9,628 nucleotides of DNA from an uncultured Mitsuokella sp. Lineage in GTDB: Bacteria; Bacillota; Negativicutes; Selenomonadales; Selenomonadaceae. How positions within the stretch are numbered: the first letter of the stretch is position 1; each line of letters starts with the position of its first letter. Below are positions 1 to 7,067 of this stretch, one piece after another. The notes under the pieces were generated by a model. It made no database searches and had not been told where the DNA came from. It saw only the letters and a list, made by a program, of their open reading frames with translations. The translations under genes and the position numbers were made by a program. Location of the stretch: the NCBI GenBank assembly GCA_900770895.1, contig CAAGMF010000134.1, positions 1-9,628 on the forward strand, read 5' to 3'.

Positions 1-25
1 ACGAAAGACCTAAGCACGCAGTACC

Positions 26-279
26 GCGGCAGGCATGGTTCCTCCATTTCGCCATTGTTGTTTTGCTAAAATAAAATTTTTCCCATTTAATAGGTCCCTT
101 GAAAGTACTTAAACGCGCTACGCTTGGACGAAAGTACTTTCCGCGGGATTGCTTGATAGGGAAAAATTTGATTTCTTAACGCCAACCCACGACGCTCCAT
201 TCCGGAACCATGCCTGCCGCTGCCTTAGCGTAAGAGTTGTCTGTATCTCAAGCACTAACCAGTATTCTGTTACAGCTCC
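26..279 (-). repeat. Dispersed palindromic repeat, left copy, downstream of uxaA
   Basis: This copy matches the right-hand copy (9431-9628) in inverted orientation at roughly 88% over about 198 bp, with the best conservation at 91-165 and 191-222. Within it, 26-220 is a long imperfect palindrome centred near 123. There is an exact 17-bp terminal inverted repeat (26-42 with 204-220), an exact 11-bp inner pair (74-84 with 159-169), and an exact 10-bp pair (101-110 with 132-141) that contains AAAGTACTT. Positions 221-279 form a tail, outside the palindrome, that is also shared with the right copy. Read on the minus strand, the repeat starts 13 nt after the uxaA stop codon, so it would be transcribed as the 3' end of the uxa message. 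No transposase is present. It could be a REP- or MITE-like element or a structured 3' UTR. Positions 1-25 show nothing recognisable. Confidence 0.8.
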
Positions 280-292
280 ATGCGGGATCAGC

Positions 293-1786
293 TCAGAGAG
301 TTACGCCATCCTTGAATATGGCCAGCTCATGTTTGTCCAGTGCTTCAGATTTCGCGTGTTTGCGGCCGGAGGCGACGTCGAGGATGTACTGCATGAACTC
401 CTCTGCCACGTCCTCCATGCTGCGGCCCTCGAGGAGCTGGCCAGCATTGAAATCGATCCAGTCCGATTTGAACTGAGCGAGATGGGAGTTGCTCGATATC
501 TTCACCGTCGGGACCGGGCTCGCGAACGGCGTGCCGCGGCCGGTAGTGAACAGCACCATGTGAGCGCCGCTCGCCGCAAGGGCATTGGCAGCTACGAGAT
601 CATTGCCCGGTGCCTGCAGGAGCAGCAGACCTTTCTCGAGCGCCCGGTCGCCGTACTGGAGCACGTCCTGTACCTGTGCCTTGCCGCCCTTCTGCACGCA
701 GCCGAGCGACTTATCCTCGAGCGTCGTGATGCCGCCCGCCTTGTTGCCCGGCGATGGATTCTCATTGATTTTCTCGCCATAGCGCATGAAGTATTCCTTG
801 AAATCGTTGATGAGATGGACCGTCTTATCGAAAGTAGCCTCATCCTTGCAGCGATTCATGAGCAGGGTCTCAGCGCCGAACATCTCCGGCACCTCGGTCA
901 GGATGCTCGTGCCGCCGGCCGCTACGATCTTGTTCGAAATCATGCCGACGAGCGGATTCGCCGTGATGCCTGAGAACCCGTCGGAACCGCCGCACTTCAT
1001 GCCGAGCACGAGCTTCGACGCCGGCTGCTCCGTGCGCTGGAACTGATCAGCATAGTGGCAGAGCTGCTCCATGATTTTGACGCCCTCGGCGACCTCGTCC
1101 TCGACTTCCTGGCAGACGAGGAACTTCACGCGGTCGGGATCATAGTCGCCGATGACCTGCTTCATGAGCGCGACCTGATTGTTCTCGCAGCCTAGCGAGA
1201 GCACGAGCACGGCCCCGGCATTCGGGCTGTGCACGAGGCCCGACAATATCTTCTGCGTATGCGTCTGGTCATCGCCGAGCTGCGAGCAGCCATGCGGATG
1301 ACTATAGGCATAGATGCCATCGATATGGTCGGTCTTGAATTTCTGCGACTGGGCCTCGATTGTACGGGCGATGCTGTTCACACAGCCGACCGTCGGGATG
1401 ATCCAGACCTCGTTGCGGATTCCCGCCGTGCCGTCCGGGCGCTCATAGCCCAGGAAAGTATATTCCTTGTCATTCCGGACCGTCGTATCGCCGGCTTCCT
1501 CCGGCTGGTATTTATAGTCAAGCAGGTCGCCGAGACGGCTCTTGACATTATGCGTGTGCATCCAGGTACCGGGCGTGACATCCTCTTTCGCCGTGCCGAT
1601 CGGGAACCCGTACTTCACGACGTTCTCACCCTTCTTGATGGCTTTGATGGCCATCTTGTGCCCAGCAGGGATGTCGCTCGCTGCCGTATATTCGACGCCG
1701 GCGAGCGTCACCTTCTCGCCTTTCTGCAGCGCCTCGACTGCCACCGCGACGTTATCCGCATCGTTTATCTTGAATATCTTCGCCAT
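293..1786 (-). CDS. uxaA: Altronate dehydratase UxaA (EC 4.2.1.7)
   Basis: Removes water from D-altronate to give 2-keto-3-deoxy-D-gluconate, the last dedicated step of galacturonate breakdown, in the cytoplasm. The 497-residue product matches the usual family length (about 495). An N-terminal SAF-like domain covers roughly residues 10-95 and contains MHTHN (H77, H79). The large UxaA catalytic domain starts near residue 110 with GYERPDGTAGIRNE. It carries HPHGCSQLGDDQ (163-174), SLGCENNQ (197-204) and KCGGSDGFSG (264-273), whose cysteines and histidines fit the iron-dependent enzyme family. The ATG at 1786 has a GAGG ribosome site at 1796-1799. It is the last gene of uxaC-uxaB-uxaA and lies behind a terminator-like hairpin with no room for its own promoter, so expression probably depends on read-through. 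No damage is visible. Galactarate and D-glucarate dehydratases are distant relatives, but the uxaB/uxaC context makes altronate the clear choice. Confidence 0.96.
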   Translation of the reverse strand: MAKIFKINDADNVAVAVEALQKGEKVTLAGVEYTAASDIPAGHKMAIKAIKKGENVVKYGFPIGTAKEDVTPGTWMHTHNVKSRLGDLLDYKYQPEEAGDTTVRNDKEYTFLGYERPDGTAGIRNEVWIIPTVGCVNSIARTIEAQSQKFKTDHIDGIYAYSHPHGCSQLGDDQTHTQKILSGLVHSPNAGAVLVLSLGCENNQVALMKQVIGDYDPDRVKFLVCQEVEDEVAEGVKIMEQLCHYADQFQRTEQPASKLVLGMKCGGSDGFSGITANPLVGMISNKIVAAGGTSILTEVPEMFGAETLLMNRCKDEATFDKTVHLINDFKEYFMRYGEKINENPSPGNKAGGITTLEDKSLGCVQKGGKAQVQDVLQYGDRALEKGLLLLQAPGNDLVAANALAASGAHMVLFTTGRGTPFASPVPTVKISSNSHLAQFKSDWIDFNAGQLLEGRSMEDVAEEFMQYILDVASGRKHAKSEALDKHELAIFKDGVTL

Positions 1787-1815
1787 TGCTTTTTTCCTCG
1801 AATATCTACATAGGT

Positions 1816-1844
1816 AAAAAAGGCCGCCGCAACAGCGGCGGCCT
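1816..1844 (-). terminator. Terminator-like hairpin between uxaB and uxaA
   Basis: A perfect 10-bp GC-rich stem (AGGCCGCCGC at 1821-1830, GCGGCGGCCT at 1835-1844) closes a four-base loop. On the minus strand it runs straight into six T (1821-1816), the form of a Rho-independent terminator. It lies 26 bp downstream of the uxaB stop. Only 29 bp separate it from the uxaA start, enough for the ribosome site but not for a promoter. It is therefore best read as an attenuating terminator or an mRNA-stabilising stem that lowers uxaA relative to uxaB and uxaC. Confidence 0.75.
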
Positions 1845-1870
1845 CTGCTTTTCGGTAGGTCAGAATATAA

Positions 1871-3343
1871 TCACTTGGCACCGAGATCATGGATGACCTG
1901 CTTGGCACCTTTGCTCTGGATATCGGCAAAGTGCTTCTGCACCGCATCCTCGAAGCCAGCGATCGCCGTGAGATCCTCGCCCCACCACTCGGTCTGCGTC
2001 ATGACCGTATGTACATAGTCATGGTCAGAGAGGGCCGACCACTCGGCAATCTTGTCGAGCTTCTCCGGATCGTCCTTGATATCATACTCATTCGTGCCGC
2101 GCGAGCCGATGAGGCAGCCCTCGCCTTTCTTCGTCGTATGATAGAACGCGAGCAGTGCTGCAAACGAATACGTCAGCCACTTCGGCAGCTTGCCGTTGTT
2201 GTTCGCTATGCTGTCCTTGAACGACGGCAGCACGCGGGCCCGCCATTTCGAGATGGAGTTCAGCGATATCGAGAGCAGCTGATGATCGACGAACGGATTG
2301 TCAAAGCGGTCGAACACCGAGGCTGCGAACTGCTTCGACTCCTCGATTGGCAGATGGACCGTCGGCACGATCTCACCATAGACGGACTCATCGAGCTGCT
2401 TGCGCACATCCGGATCATGCATGCAGTCACGCACGATATCGAAGCCGGCGAGATAAGCGCCCAGGACCATAGAGGTATGAGCACCATTCAGGATGCGGAC
2501 CTTGCGCTCCTTGAACTTCTCGATCTCATCCGTGAACAGCACATGGAGCTTGTCGGAGTTCAGCGGCAGCTTCTTCTCAACGCGGCTGTCACCGATGACC
2601 CAGAGGCCGAACGGCTCTGCCTGGTCGATGAGGTTATCATGATAGCCGAGCTCTTCCTCATACTCCGGTGCCTTGGCCCGCGGATAGCCGGCCACGATGC
2701 GGTCGACGAGCGTGCTGGCGATGATGCAGTCATTGTCCACCCAGGCCTGGAACTCCGCCTCGAGATTCCAGAGCTTGATGTACTTGTTGATGCAGTCCTT
2801 GAGGTGCTCGCCGTTATGGTCGATGAGCTCGACCGGCAGCACGATGAGGCCCTTGTCATGAGCACCGTTGAACGTCTTGAACCGGCGATAGAGGAACTGG
2901 GTCAGCTTGGCCGGATAGGACTTCGGCGGCGTATCGGTCAGTTTCTCCGTGCCCTCGTATACGATGCCGGCCTCGGTCGTGTTCGAGACGACGAACTGCA
3001 GCGTATCGATACCGGCCAGTGCGATCATCTTCTCATAGTCGCTATAGGCGCCCACGACCTGATCGACGCATTTGACGACACGGTTCTCCTTGTAGGCTTT
3101 GCCGTCCTTGTTGCCGCGCAGGCAGACGGTATAGAGGTTTTTCTGCTCCTTGAAGAATTCCTTCATGCGAGCGCTGTTCTGCTCGATCGGGATGATGAGG
3201 ACCGTGCTGGCATCAAAGCCATTGGCCTCATTGGCGCAATCGATGCCGTAGTCGACAAAGGCGCGCAGGAAGTTGCCCTCACCGAACTGGACGAATTTTA
3301 TCGGATGTTTTTCCGGAGAATAGAGATCCTGAATATTTTTCAT
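1871..3343 (-). CDS. uxaB: Tagaturonate reductase UxaB (EC 1.1.1.58)
   Basis: NADH-dependent reduction of D-tagaturonate to D-altronate, the middle step of the galacturonate branch, in the cytoplasm. The 490-residue protein belongs to the polyol-specific (mannitol) dehydrogenase family; E. coli UxaB is about 483. The N-terminal Rossmann region has FVQFGEGNFLRAF (18-29). The C-terminal catalytic domain shows the family signature K-x4-N-x2-H as K281, N286 and H289 in KVRILNGAH. An in-frame extension to 3427 exists, but the ATG at 3343 is preferred. It has a purine-rich ribosome site (GAGGGAG, complement of 3351-3357) at normal spacing, the conserved fold starts directly after it, and the extra 28 residues would overlap the intergenic hairpin. 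Fructuronate reductase (UxuB) is the main alternative. The adjacent altronate dehydratase, and the absence of mannonate dehydratase, favour tagaturonate. Confidence 0.94.
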   Translation of the reverse strand: MKNIQDLYSPEKHPIKFVQFGEGNFLRAFVDYGIDCANEANGFDASTVLIIPIEQNSARMKEFFKEQKNLYTVCLRGNKDGKAYKENRVVKCVDQVVGAYSDYEKMIALAGIDTLQFVVSNTTEAGIVYEGTEKLTDTPPKSYPAKLTQFLYRRFKTFNGAHDKGLIVLPVELIDHNGEHLKDCINKYIKLWNLEAEFQAWVDNDCIIASTLVDRIVAGYPRAKAPEYEEELGYHDNLIDQAEPFGLWVIGDSRVEKKLPLNSDKLHVLFTDEIEKFKERKVRILNGAHTSMVLGAYLAGFDIVRDCMHDPDVRKQLDESVYGEIVPTVHLPIEESKQFAASVFDRFDNPFVDHQLLSISLNSISKWRARVLPSFKDSIANNNGKLPKWLTYSFAALLAFYHTTKKGEGCLIGSRGTNEYDIKDDPEKLDKIAEWSALSDHDYVHTVMTQTEWWGEDLTAIAGFEDAVQKHFADIQSKGAKQVIHDLGAK

Positions 3344-3385
3344 GATTTTGCTCCCTCTTATATAGTTATCTGCACAGGCCAGCCA

Positions 3386-3407
3386 CAGCCGGGAACTATC
3401 CCGGCTG
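3386..3407 (-). other. Stem-loop in the uxaC-uxaB gap
   Basis: Perfect 9-bp arms CAGCCGGGA (3386-3394) and TCCCGGCTG (3399-3407) close an ACTA loop. Flanking GGCC blocks (3377-3380 and 3409-3412) could extend the stem with a bulge. No T-run follows on the minus strand, so it does not look like a terminator. An mRNA-processing or protective stem between two operon genes is more likely. Confidence 0.65.
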
Positions 3408-3432
3408 CCGGCCCGCTCCTTTTTCACTACTG

Positions 3433-4848
3433 TCAGGCATTGAAACCGAAATAGCGGTTGGCGTTGTTGAAGCTGATATCCTCTACGATCTGACCGAGGA
3501 AGTCCATATCATCCGGATACTCGCCATTCTCGACGAGATTGCCGATGAAATTGCAGAGGATGCGGCGATAGTACTCATGACGCGTGTACGAAAGGAAGGA
3601 GCGCGAATCCGTCAGCATGCCGAGGGCATTGCCGAGCACCGACAGATTGCCGACATTGGCGAGCTGTGCCTCCATACCGAGTTTCGTATCATTGAACCAC
3701 CAGGCAGCGCCCTGCTGGATCTTGCCCGGAACCTCCGGTCCCTGGAACGAGCCGATGATCGTGCCGATCATGGCATTGTCGCCCGGATTCAGCGAGTAGA
3801 TGATTGTCTTCGGCAGATGGCCGTCCTTCTCGAGCGCATCGAGCAGCTTGACAAGGCCCTCGCCGCAGTTGTAGGTCGCGATGCAGTCAAAGCCTGTATC
3901 CGGCCCAAGGCGGTCATACATGTTGCTGTTGTTGTCACGCAGCGCCGAATAGTGGATCTGCATGGCCCAGCCCAGGCGATGGTATTCCTTGCCGAGGAAC
4001 AGCAGCAGAGCCGTCTTGTACTTCTCTATTTCCTCTTTGGTCGGCTCGCCTTTACCATTGATGACCTTGCCGACGATATCATCGAGCTCTTCCTCGGTAG
4101 CCGGCGTGCAGAACACATACTCGAGTGCATGGTCGGAGGCACGGCAGCCCATCTCCGCAAAGTAAGCGATGCGCTTGGCCAGAGCATCACGGATATCCTG
4201 CATCGTCGAGATCTCGATACCAGCTGCCTGACCGAGCTCGTACTTCATGTAGTTATCCCAGCCCGGCTTCTCTATGCGCATGGCCTTGTCCGGACGCATC
4301 GCCGGCAGGACCTGGGCCGGGCACTTGCCATCAGCCTTGATCTTCTTGTGCCATTTGAGATCATCGGCCGGGTCATCCGTCGTGCAGATGACCTTGACAT
4401 TCGACTGTTTGATGATGCCCTGCACCGACATATCCGGCTGCTGGAGCTTCTCATTGCAGATATTCCATATCTCCTCAGCCGTATCGCCGTTGAGCGGTTT
4501 CGTCACGCCGAAATAGCGCTGGAGTTCGAGATGCGTCCAATGATAGAGCGGATTACCGATCGCGCGCGGCAGCGCCTCGGCGAATTTCTGGAACTTTTCA
4601 CGGTCGCTGGATTTATCGCCCGTGATATACTTCTCATCGACGCCATTCGTGCGAATCATACGCCATTTATAGTGGTCGCCGCCAAGCCAGACCTCCGTGA
4701 TGTTCTTGAACTGACGGTTCTCAGCGATCTCCTGCGGGCTGATGTGGCAGTGATAGTCGATGATCGGCATCTTGGCTGCATGCTCATGGAACAGCTTTTT
4801 CGCCGTCTCCGTCTGAAGCAGGAAGTCCTTGTCCATAAATTTCTTCAT
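3433..4848 (-). CDS. uxaC: Uronate (glucuronate/galacturonate) isomerase UxaC (EC 5.3.1.12)
   Basis: Isomerises D-galacturonate to D-tagaturonate (and D-glucuronate to D-fructuronate), the entry step of the pathway, in the cytoplasm. The 471-residue product matches the family (E. coli about 470). The amidohydrolase-like TIM barrel opens with the metal-site motif DYHCH (H33, H35). Further family motifs are ICTTDDPADD (154-163), ASDHALEYVF (237-246), HYSALRDNN (299-307), SLNPGDNAM (352-360) and LTDSRSF (412-418). The ATG at 4848 is chosen because AGGAGG (complement of 4858-4863) sits 9 nt upstream. The in-frame TTG at 4854 would be only 3 nt from that site. It is the first gene of the uxaC-uxaB-uxaA unit, behind its own promoter and operator with a leader of about 100 nt. 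With uxaB and uxaA next door and no uxuA/uxuB, the galacturonate branch is the main role here. Confidence 0.96.
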   Translation of the reverse strand: MKKFMDKDFLLQTETAKKLFHEHAAKMPIIDYHCHISPQEIAENRQFKNITEVWLGGDHYKWRMIRTNGVDEKYITGDKSSDREKFQKFAEALPRAIGNPLYHWTHLELQRYFGVTKPLNGDTAEEIWNICNEKLQQPDMSVQGIIKQSNVKVICTTDDPADDLKWHKKIKADGKCPAQVLPAMRPDKAMRIEKPGWDNYMKYELGQAAGIEISTMQDIRDALAKRIAYFAEMGCRASDHALEYVFCTPATEEELDDIVGKVINGKGEPTKEEIEKYKTALLLFLGKEYHRLGWAMQIHYSALRDNNSNMYDRLGPDTGFDCIATYNCGEGLVKLLDALEKDGHLPKTIIYSLNPGDNAMIGTIIGSFQGPEVPGKIQQGAAWWFNDTKLGMEAQLANVGNLSVLGNALGMLTDSRSFLSYTRHEYYRRILCNFIGNLVENGEYPDDMDFLGQIVEDISFNNANRYFGFNA

Positions 4849-4933
4849 TCTCAAAATCCTCCTATCGCAAATACCGCGCCGGCTGCACCTGGCCGTTCTC
4901 CTGACTCCGGCCTTCCCGACAGCTTACTATGTT

Positions 4934-4947
4934 TGTAAGCCCTTACA
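4934..4947 (-). promoter_or_regulatory. LacI-family operator at the uxaC transcription start
   Basis: Read on the minus strand the site is TGTAAGGGCTTACA, a near-perfect inverted repeat typical of LacI-family operators. It begins 6 nt after the -10 box, so it covers the expected transcription start, a position where bound repressor blocks initiation. The same TGTAAG...TTACA pattern, with the same 6-nt offset, is present at the transporter promoter (8156-8169). Confidence 0.75.
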
Positions 4948-4953
4948 GTGCTA

Positions 4954-4982
4954 AGTATAGCGCTTTCACAGCCTATTGTCAA
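4954..4982 (-). promoter_or_regulatory. Sigma-70 promoter of uxaC-uxaB-uxaA
   Basis: On the minus strand: TTGACA (complement of 4977-4982), a 17-bp spacer, then TATACT (complement of 4954-4959). This is a perfect -35 and a 5/6 -10 box. The DNA upstream of the -35 (4983-5040) is AT-rich. The start should fall near 4947, about 100 nt before the uxaC ATG. Confidence 0.85.
4955..4968 (-). promoter_or_regulatory. Possible cre-like site in the uxaC promoter
   Basis: On the minus strand TGAAAGCGCTATAC matches the degenerate CcpA cre consensus except for the last two positions. It fills the space between -35 and -10, where binding would repress. It could be chance, since it overlaps the -10 box. Confidence 0.3.
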
Positions 4983-5043
4983 CTTGATTTACTGGTTTTT
5001 GTTATTGTTTATGATTTAGTTGTTATTCCTACAATTTCCGCAT

Positions 5044-5069
5044 CTCTGCCGGTATGCATATCGGCAGAG
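5044..5069. other. 26-bp near-perfect palindrome
   Basis: Arms CTCTGCCG (5044-5051) and CGGCAGAG (5062-5069) flank a core of G, TATGCATA, T, so the whole 26 bp is symmetrical apart from one G/T position. On the minus strand it follows directly after the TTTT of the transporter terminator and lies about 60 bp upstream of the uxaC -35. It could be a second hairpin in a tandem terminator or a binding site for a dimeric regulator. Confidence 0.55.
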
Positions 5070-5104
5070 AAAAGACTCTGTGCCAGCCGCAGCTCCACAG
5101 AGTC
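5070..5104 (-). terminator. Rho-independent terminator of the TRAP operon
   Basis: On the minus strand a 9-bp stem, GACTCTGTG (complement of 5096-5104) with CACAGAGTC (complement of 5074-5082), closes a 13-nt loop that can form an inner AGC/GCT pairing. The stem is followed by TTTT (5073-5070). It lies 14 nt after the large-permease stop codon. The short T-run suggests moderate strength. Confidence 0.75.
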
Positions 5105-5118
5105 CGTTCTATATCAGA

Positions 5119-6420
5119 TTACTTAATCGCTCCCATAATCGTCGGCAGCCCCATGGACAGCTGCGGTATGAACGTAACCATCAGCAGGCCGACGATCATG
5201 GCGGCATACATCGGCAGCATCGTCTTTATGCAGCTCTCGATAGGAATCTTAGCGATACTGCAGCCGACGAACAGCGCGGAGCCGACCGGCGGCGTGCAGA
5301 GACCGATTGCCAGATTGTAGATGAGCATGACGCCGAACTGCACCGGGCTCATGCCGCAGGCTGTAGCTACCGGCAGCAGGATCGGGGTCATGATGACGAT
5401 CAGCGGTGCCATATCCATGACAGCACCCAGCAGGAGCAGCAGGATATTCATGGCCAGCAGGATGATGACCGTATTATCCGAGATATTCAGCACGCCCTGC
5501 GTGATGATGGCCGGTACCTTCAGGAACGCCATCATCCAGCCGAAAGCACCAGCAGCAGCGATGAGGCTGAATACCATAGCGAGCGTGCGGATCGTGTTCG
5601 AAAGAATACGCGGTATCATCTTTATCTTCAGCTCGCGATAGAAGAAGAACGATACGAGGAACGCATAGATGCAGGCGATAGCCGCCGACTCTGTAGCGGT
5701 GAAGAAGCCCAGCGACGTACCGAAGAAGATGATGAATGCTGTGCCCAGAGCCAGCAGCGCATCCTTCGTCACCTGGAAGGCTTCCTTGAGCGACATGGCG
5801 CGGCCTTTCGGGAACTTGTGCTTGACGGACATGTAGATGGACACAGCCAGCAGGCAGAGGCCGAGCAGCACACCGGGGATGAAGCCGGCCAGGAACAGAG
5901 CGCCGACGGAGACACCACCTGCGGCCAGCGAATAGATGATCATATTATGGCTAGGCGGTACCAGGACGCCCTGGCAGGCACTCGTGACCGTGACGCCGGT
6001 CGAGAACTCCGGCGTATAGCCCGATTTCTTCATCATCGGGATGATGACCGAGCCCAGCGACGAGACATCAGCCACGGCCGAGCCCGAAATGCCGCCGAAG
6101 AACATACTCGCGACGATGTTGACGTGCGACAGACCGCCGCGGAAACGCCCGACAAGCACATTAGCGAATGCCAGCAATCGGTCGGCGATACCGCCGGCAC
6201 ACATGATCTCGCCGGCGAGGATGAAGAACGGGATCGCCATCAGCGAGAACGAGTTGATTGACTTACTCATCTGCTGCACGAGCGACATCAGAGGCACATG
6301 CGTATAGAGCATGGAAATAGCCGTAGAACCGGCCAGAGCAAATGTAATAGGCACCCGGCAAATGATGAACAGGAAGAACGTACCGAACAGCAGGGCGATA
6401 GCTATATTCTGATCAAACAT
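5119..6420 (-). CDS. TRAP transporter large permease, DctM family
   Basis: Membrane channel subunit of a tripartite ATP-independent periplasmic transporter. It couples solute entry to an ion (usually Na+) gradient. The 433-residue protein has the family's usual length and is hydrophobic throughout, consistent with about 11-12 membrane segments. Family motifs are IPFFILAGEIM (63-73), FGGISGSAVADVSSLG (108-123), PPSHNMIIYS (155-164) and AGFIPG (178-183). Its ATG overlaps the small-permease stop by one base (TGATG), and AGGAGG (complement of 6430-6435) supports the start, so the two permeases are probably translationally coupled. A terminator follows. The uxa genes next door suggest a uronate substrate, most likely galacturonate and/or glucuronate. 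That part is inferred from context; family membership is clear. Confidence 0.95.
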   Translation of the reverse strand: MFDQNIAIALLFGTFFLFIICRVPITFALAGSTAISMLYTHVPLMSLVQQMSKSINSFSLMAIPFFILAGEIMCAGGIADRLLAFANVLVGRFRGGLSHVNIVASMFFGGISGSAVADVSSLGSVIIPMMKKSGYTPEFSTGVTVTSACQGVLVPPSHNMIIYSLAAGGVSVGALFLAGFIPGVLLGLCLLAVSIYMSVKHKFPKGRAMSLKEAFQVTKDALLALGTAFIIFFGTSLGFFTATESAAIACIYAFLVSFFFYRELKIKMIPRILSNTIRTLAMVFSLIAAAGAFGWMMAFLKVPAIITQGVLNISDNTVIILLAMNILLLLLGAVMDMAPLIVIMTPILLPVATACGMSPVQFGVMLIYNLAIGLCTPPVGSALFVGCSIAKIPIESCIKTMLPMYAAMIVGLLMVTFIPQLSMGLPTIMGAIK

Positions 6421-6998
6421 CAGGCCTCGCCTCCTTTTTCAGTATCATCCGTATCACTTTCGTCTTCCTCGTAATCCTGATAGAACTTCTCATGCTCGTA
6501 ATCCTTCAGCTCGAATATGTTCATCAACGAGAAATACACGATGAACACACCGCTGACCGGTATCATGAGATACTCGAGACCGGACGGCCAATGCGTAGCC
6601 GGCAGATAGGACGTCATGGTTCCCGCCACGAGCTTCGAGCCATAGTAGACCATGAAGCAGCCGAAGAACATGACCACGAGATTGTCCAGCTTGTCGACCA
6701 CATAAGCTACTTTCTTCGGCAGCAGCGAGAAGAAGAAGCCCAGCGCTATATGCAGCCCCTTCTGTACGCCGATGGCCATCGAGATAAAGGCCATCCAGAC
6801 CATGCCGAACAATGCGACCTCCTCGGACCAGCGGATACTGCCGCCCAGGAACTTGCGGCTGATGACCTCAGCCGATACCAGGAACACTATAACCAGGAGC
6901 ACGAATTTCGAATAAATCAGAAGCAGGGAATAAACGAAATCAAAAGCATAGGTTATGGCGGAAAGTATCGGATTCAGTTTTTTCTTTCCCTTTTCCAT
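6420..6998 (-). CDS. TRAP transporter small permease, DctQ family
   Basis: Small membrane subunit that partners the large permease. The 192-residue protein has four hydrophobic segments (about 21-44, 59-80, 104-123 and 142-162) and the family's conserved RWSEE (56-60) before the second segment. The tail (about 164-192) is strongly acidic, with DYEEDESDTDD. A longer in-frame start, a TTG at 7034, exists. The ATG at 6998 is preferred because GGGAGGAG (complement of 7003-7010) stands just upstream, and the extension would run into the intergenic hairpin. The stop codon overlaps the next start as TGATG. The gene lies between the binding protein and the large permease, the standard TRAP order for this type. 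A hairpin at 7024-7046 lies between it and the upstream binding-protein gene. Confidence 0.93.
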   Translation of the reverse strand: MEKGKKKLNPILSAITYAFDFVYSLLLIYSKFVLLVIVFLVSAEVISRKFLGGSIRWSEEVALFGMVWMAFISMAIGVQKGLHIALGFFFSLLPKKVAYVVDKLDNLVVMFFGCFMVYYGSKLVAGTMTSYLPATHWPSGLEYLMIPVSGVFIVYFSLMNIFELKDYEHEKFYQDYEEDESDTDDTEKGGEA

Positions 6999-7017
6999 GA
7001 TACTCCTCCCTTTTCTT

Positions 7018-7046
7018 AAAACAGCCTCCCCCAAGCAGGGGGAGGC
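7018..7046 (-). terminator. Attenuator-like hairpin between binding protein and permeases
   Basis: A perfect 9-bp stem, GCCTCCCCC (7024-7032) with GGGGGAGGC (7038-7046), closes an AAGCA loop. It starts 21 nt after the binding-protein stop codon. On the minus strand it is followed by TGTTTT, an imperfect T-run. This fits partial termination or 3'-end protection, which would leave more binding-protein message than permease message, as is common in binding-protein transport operons. Confidence 0.7.
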
Positions 7047-7067
7047 CGCCTGAAAGATTTAGTTTGC

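Noticed and set aside
1..25. End of a neighbouring gene
   Set aside because: Too short to support any reading frame or function.
149..973. Long plus-strand reading frame starting inside the left repeat
   Set aside because: Most of it is antisense to uxaA, and its start is the repeat pseudo-ORF with mostly amino-acid-changing differences between copies.
1889..3454. 521-codon plus-strand frame opposite uxaB
   Set aside because: Antisense shadow of a clear uxaB gene. Rich in Arg, Asp, Leu and Ile with no recognisable domain.
4849..4933. Riboswitch in the roughly 100-nt uxaC leader
   Set aside because: Only weak GGCCG/CGGCC pairing is visible and no known riboswitch pattern was recognised.
3577..4938. 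453-codon plus-strand frame opposite uxaC
   Set aside because: Antisense shadow of uxaC in GC-rich sequence. No motif or ribosome site.
5020..6261. 413-codon plus-strand frame opposite the large permease
   Set aside because: His/Arg/Asp/Gln-rich translation, typical of the reverse of a hydrophobic membrane gene.
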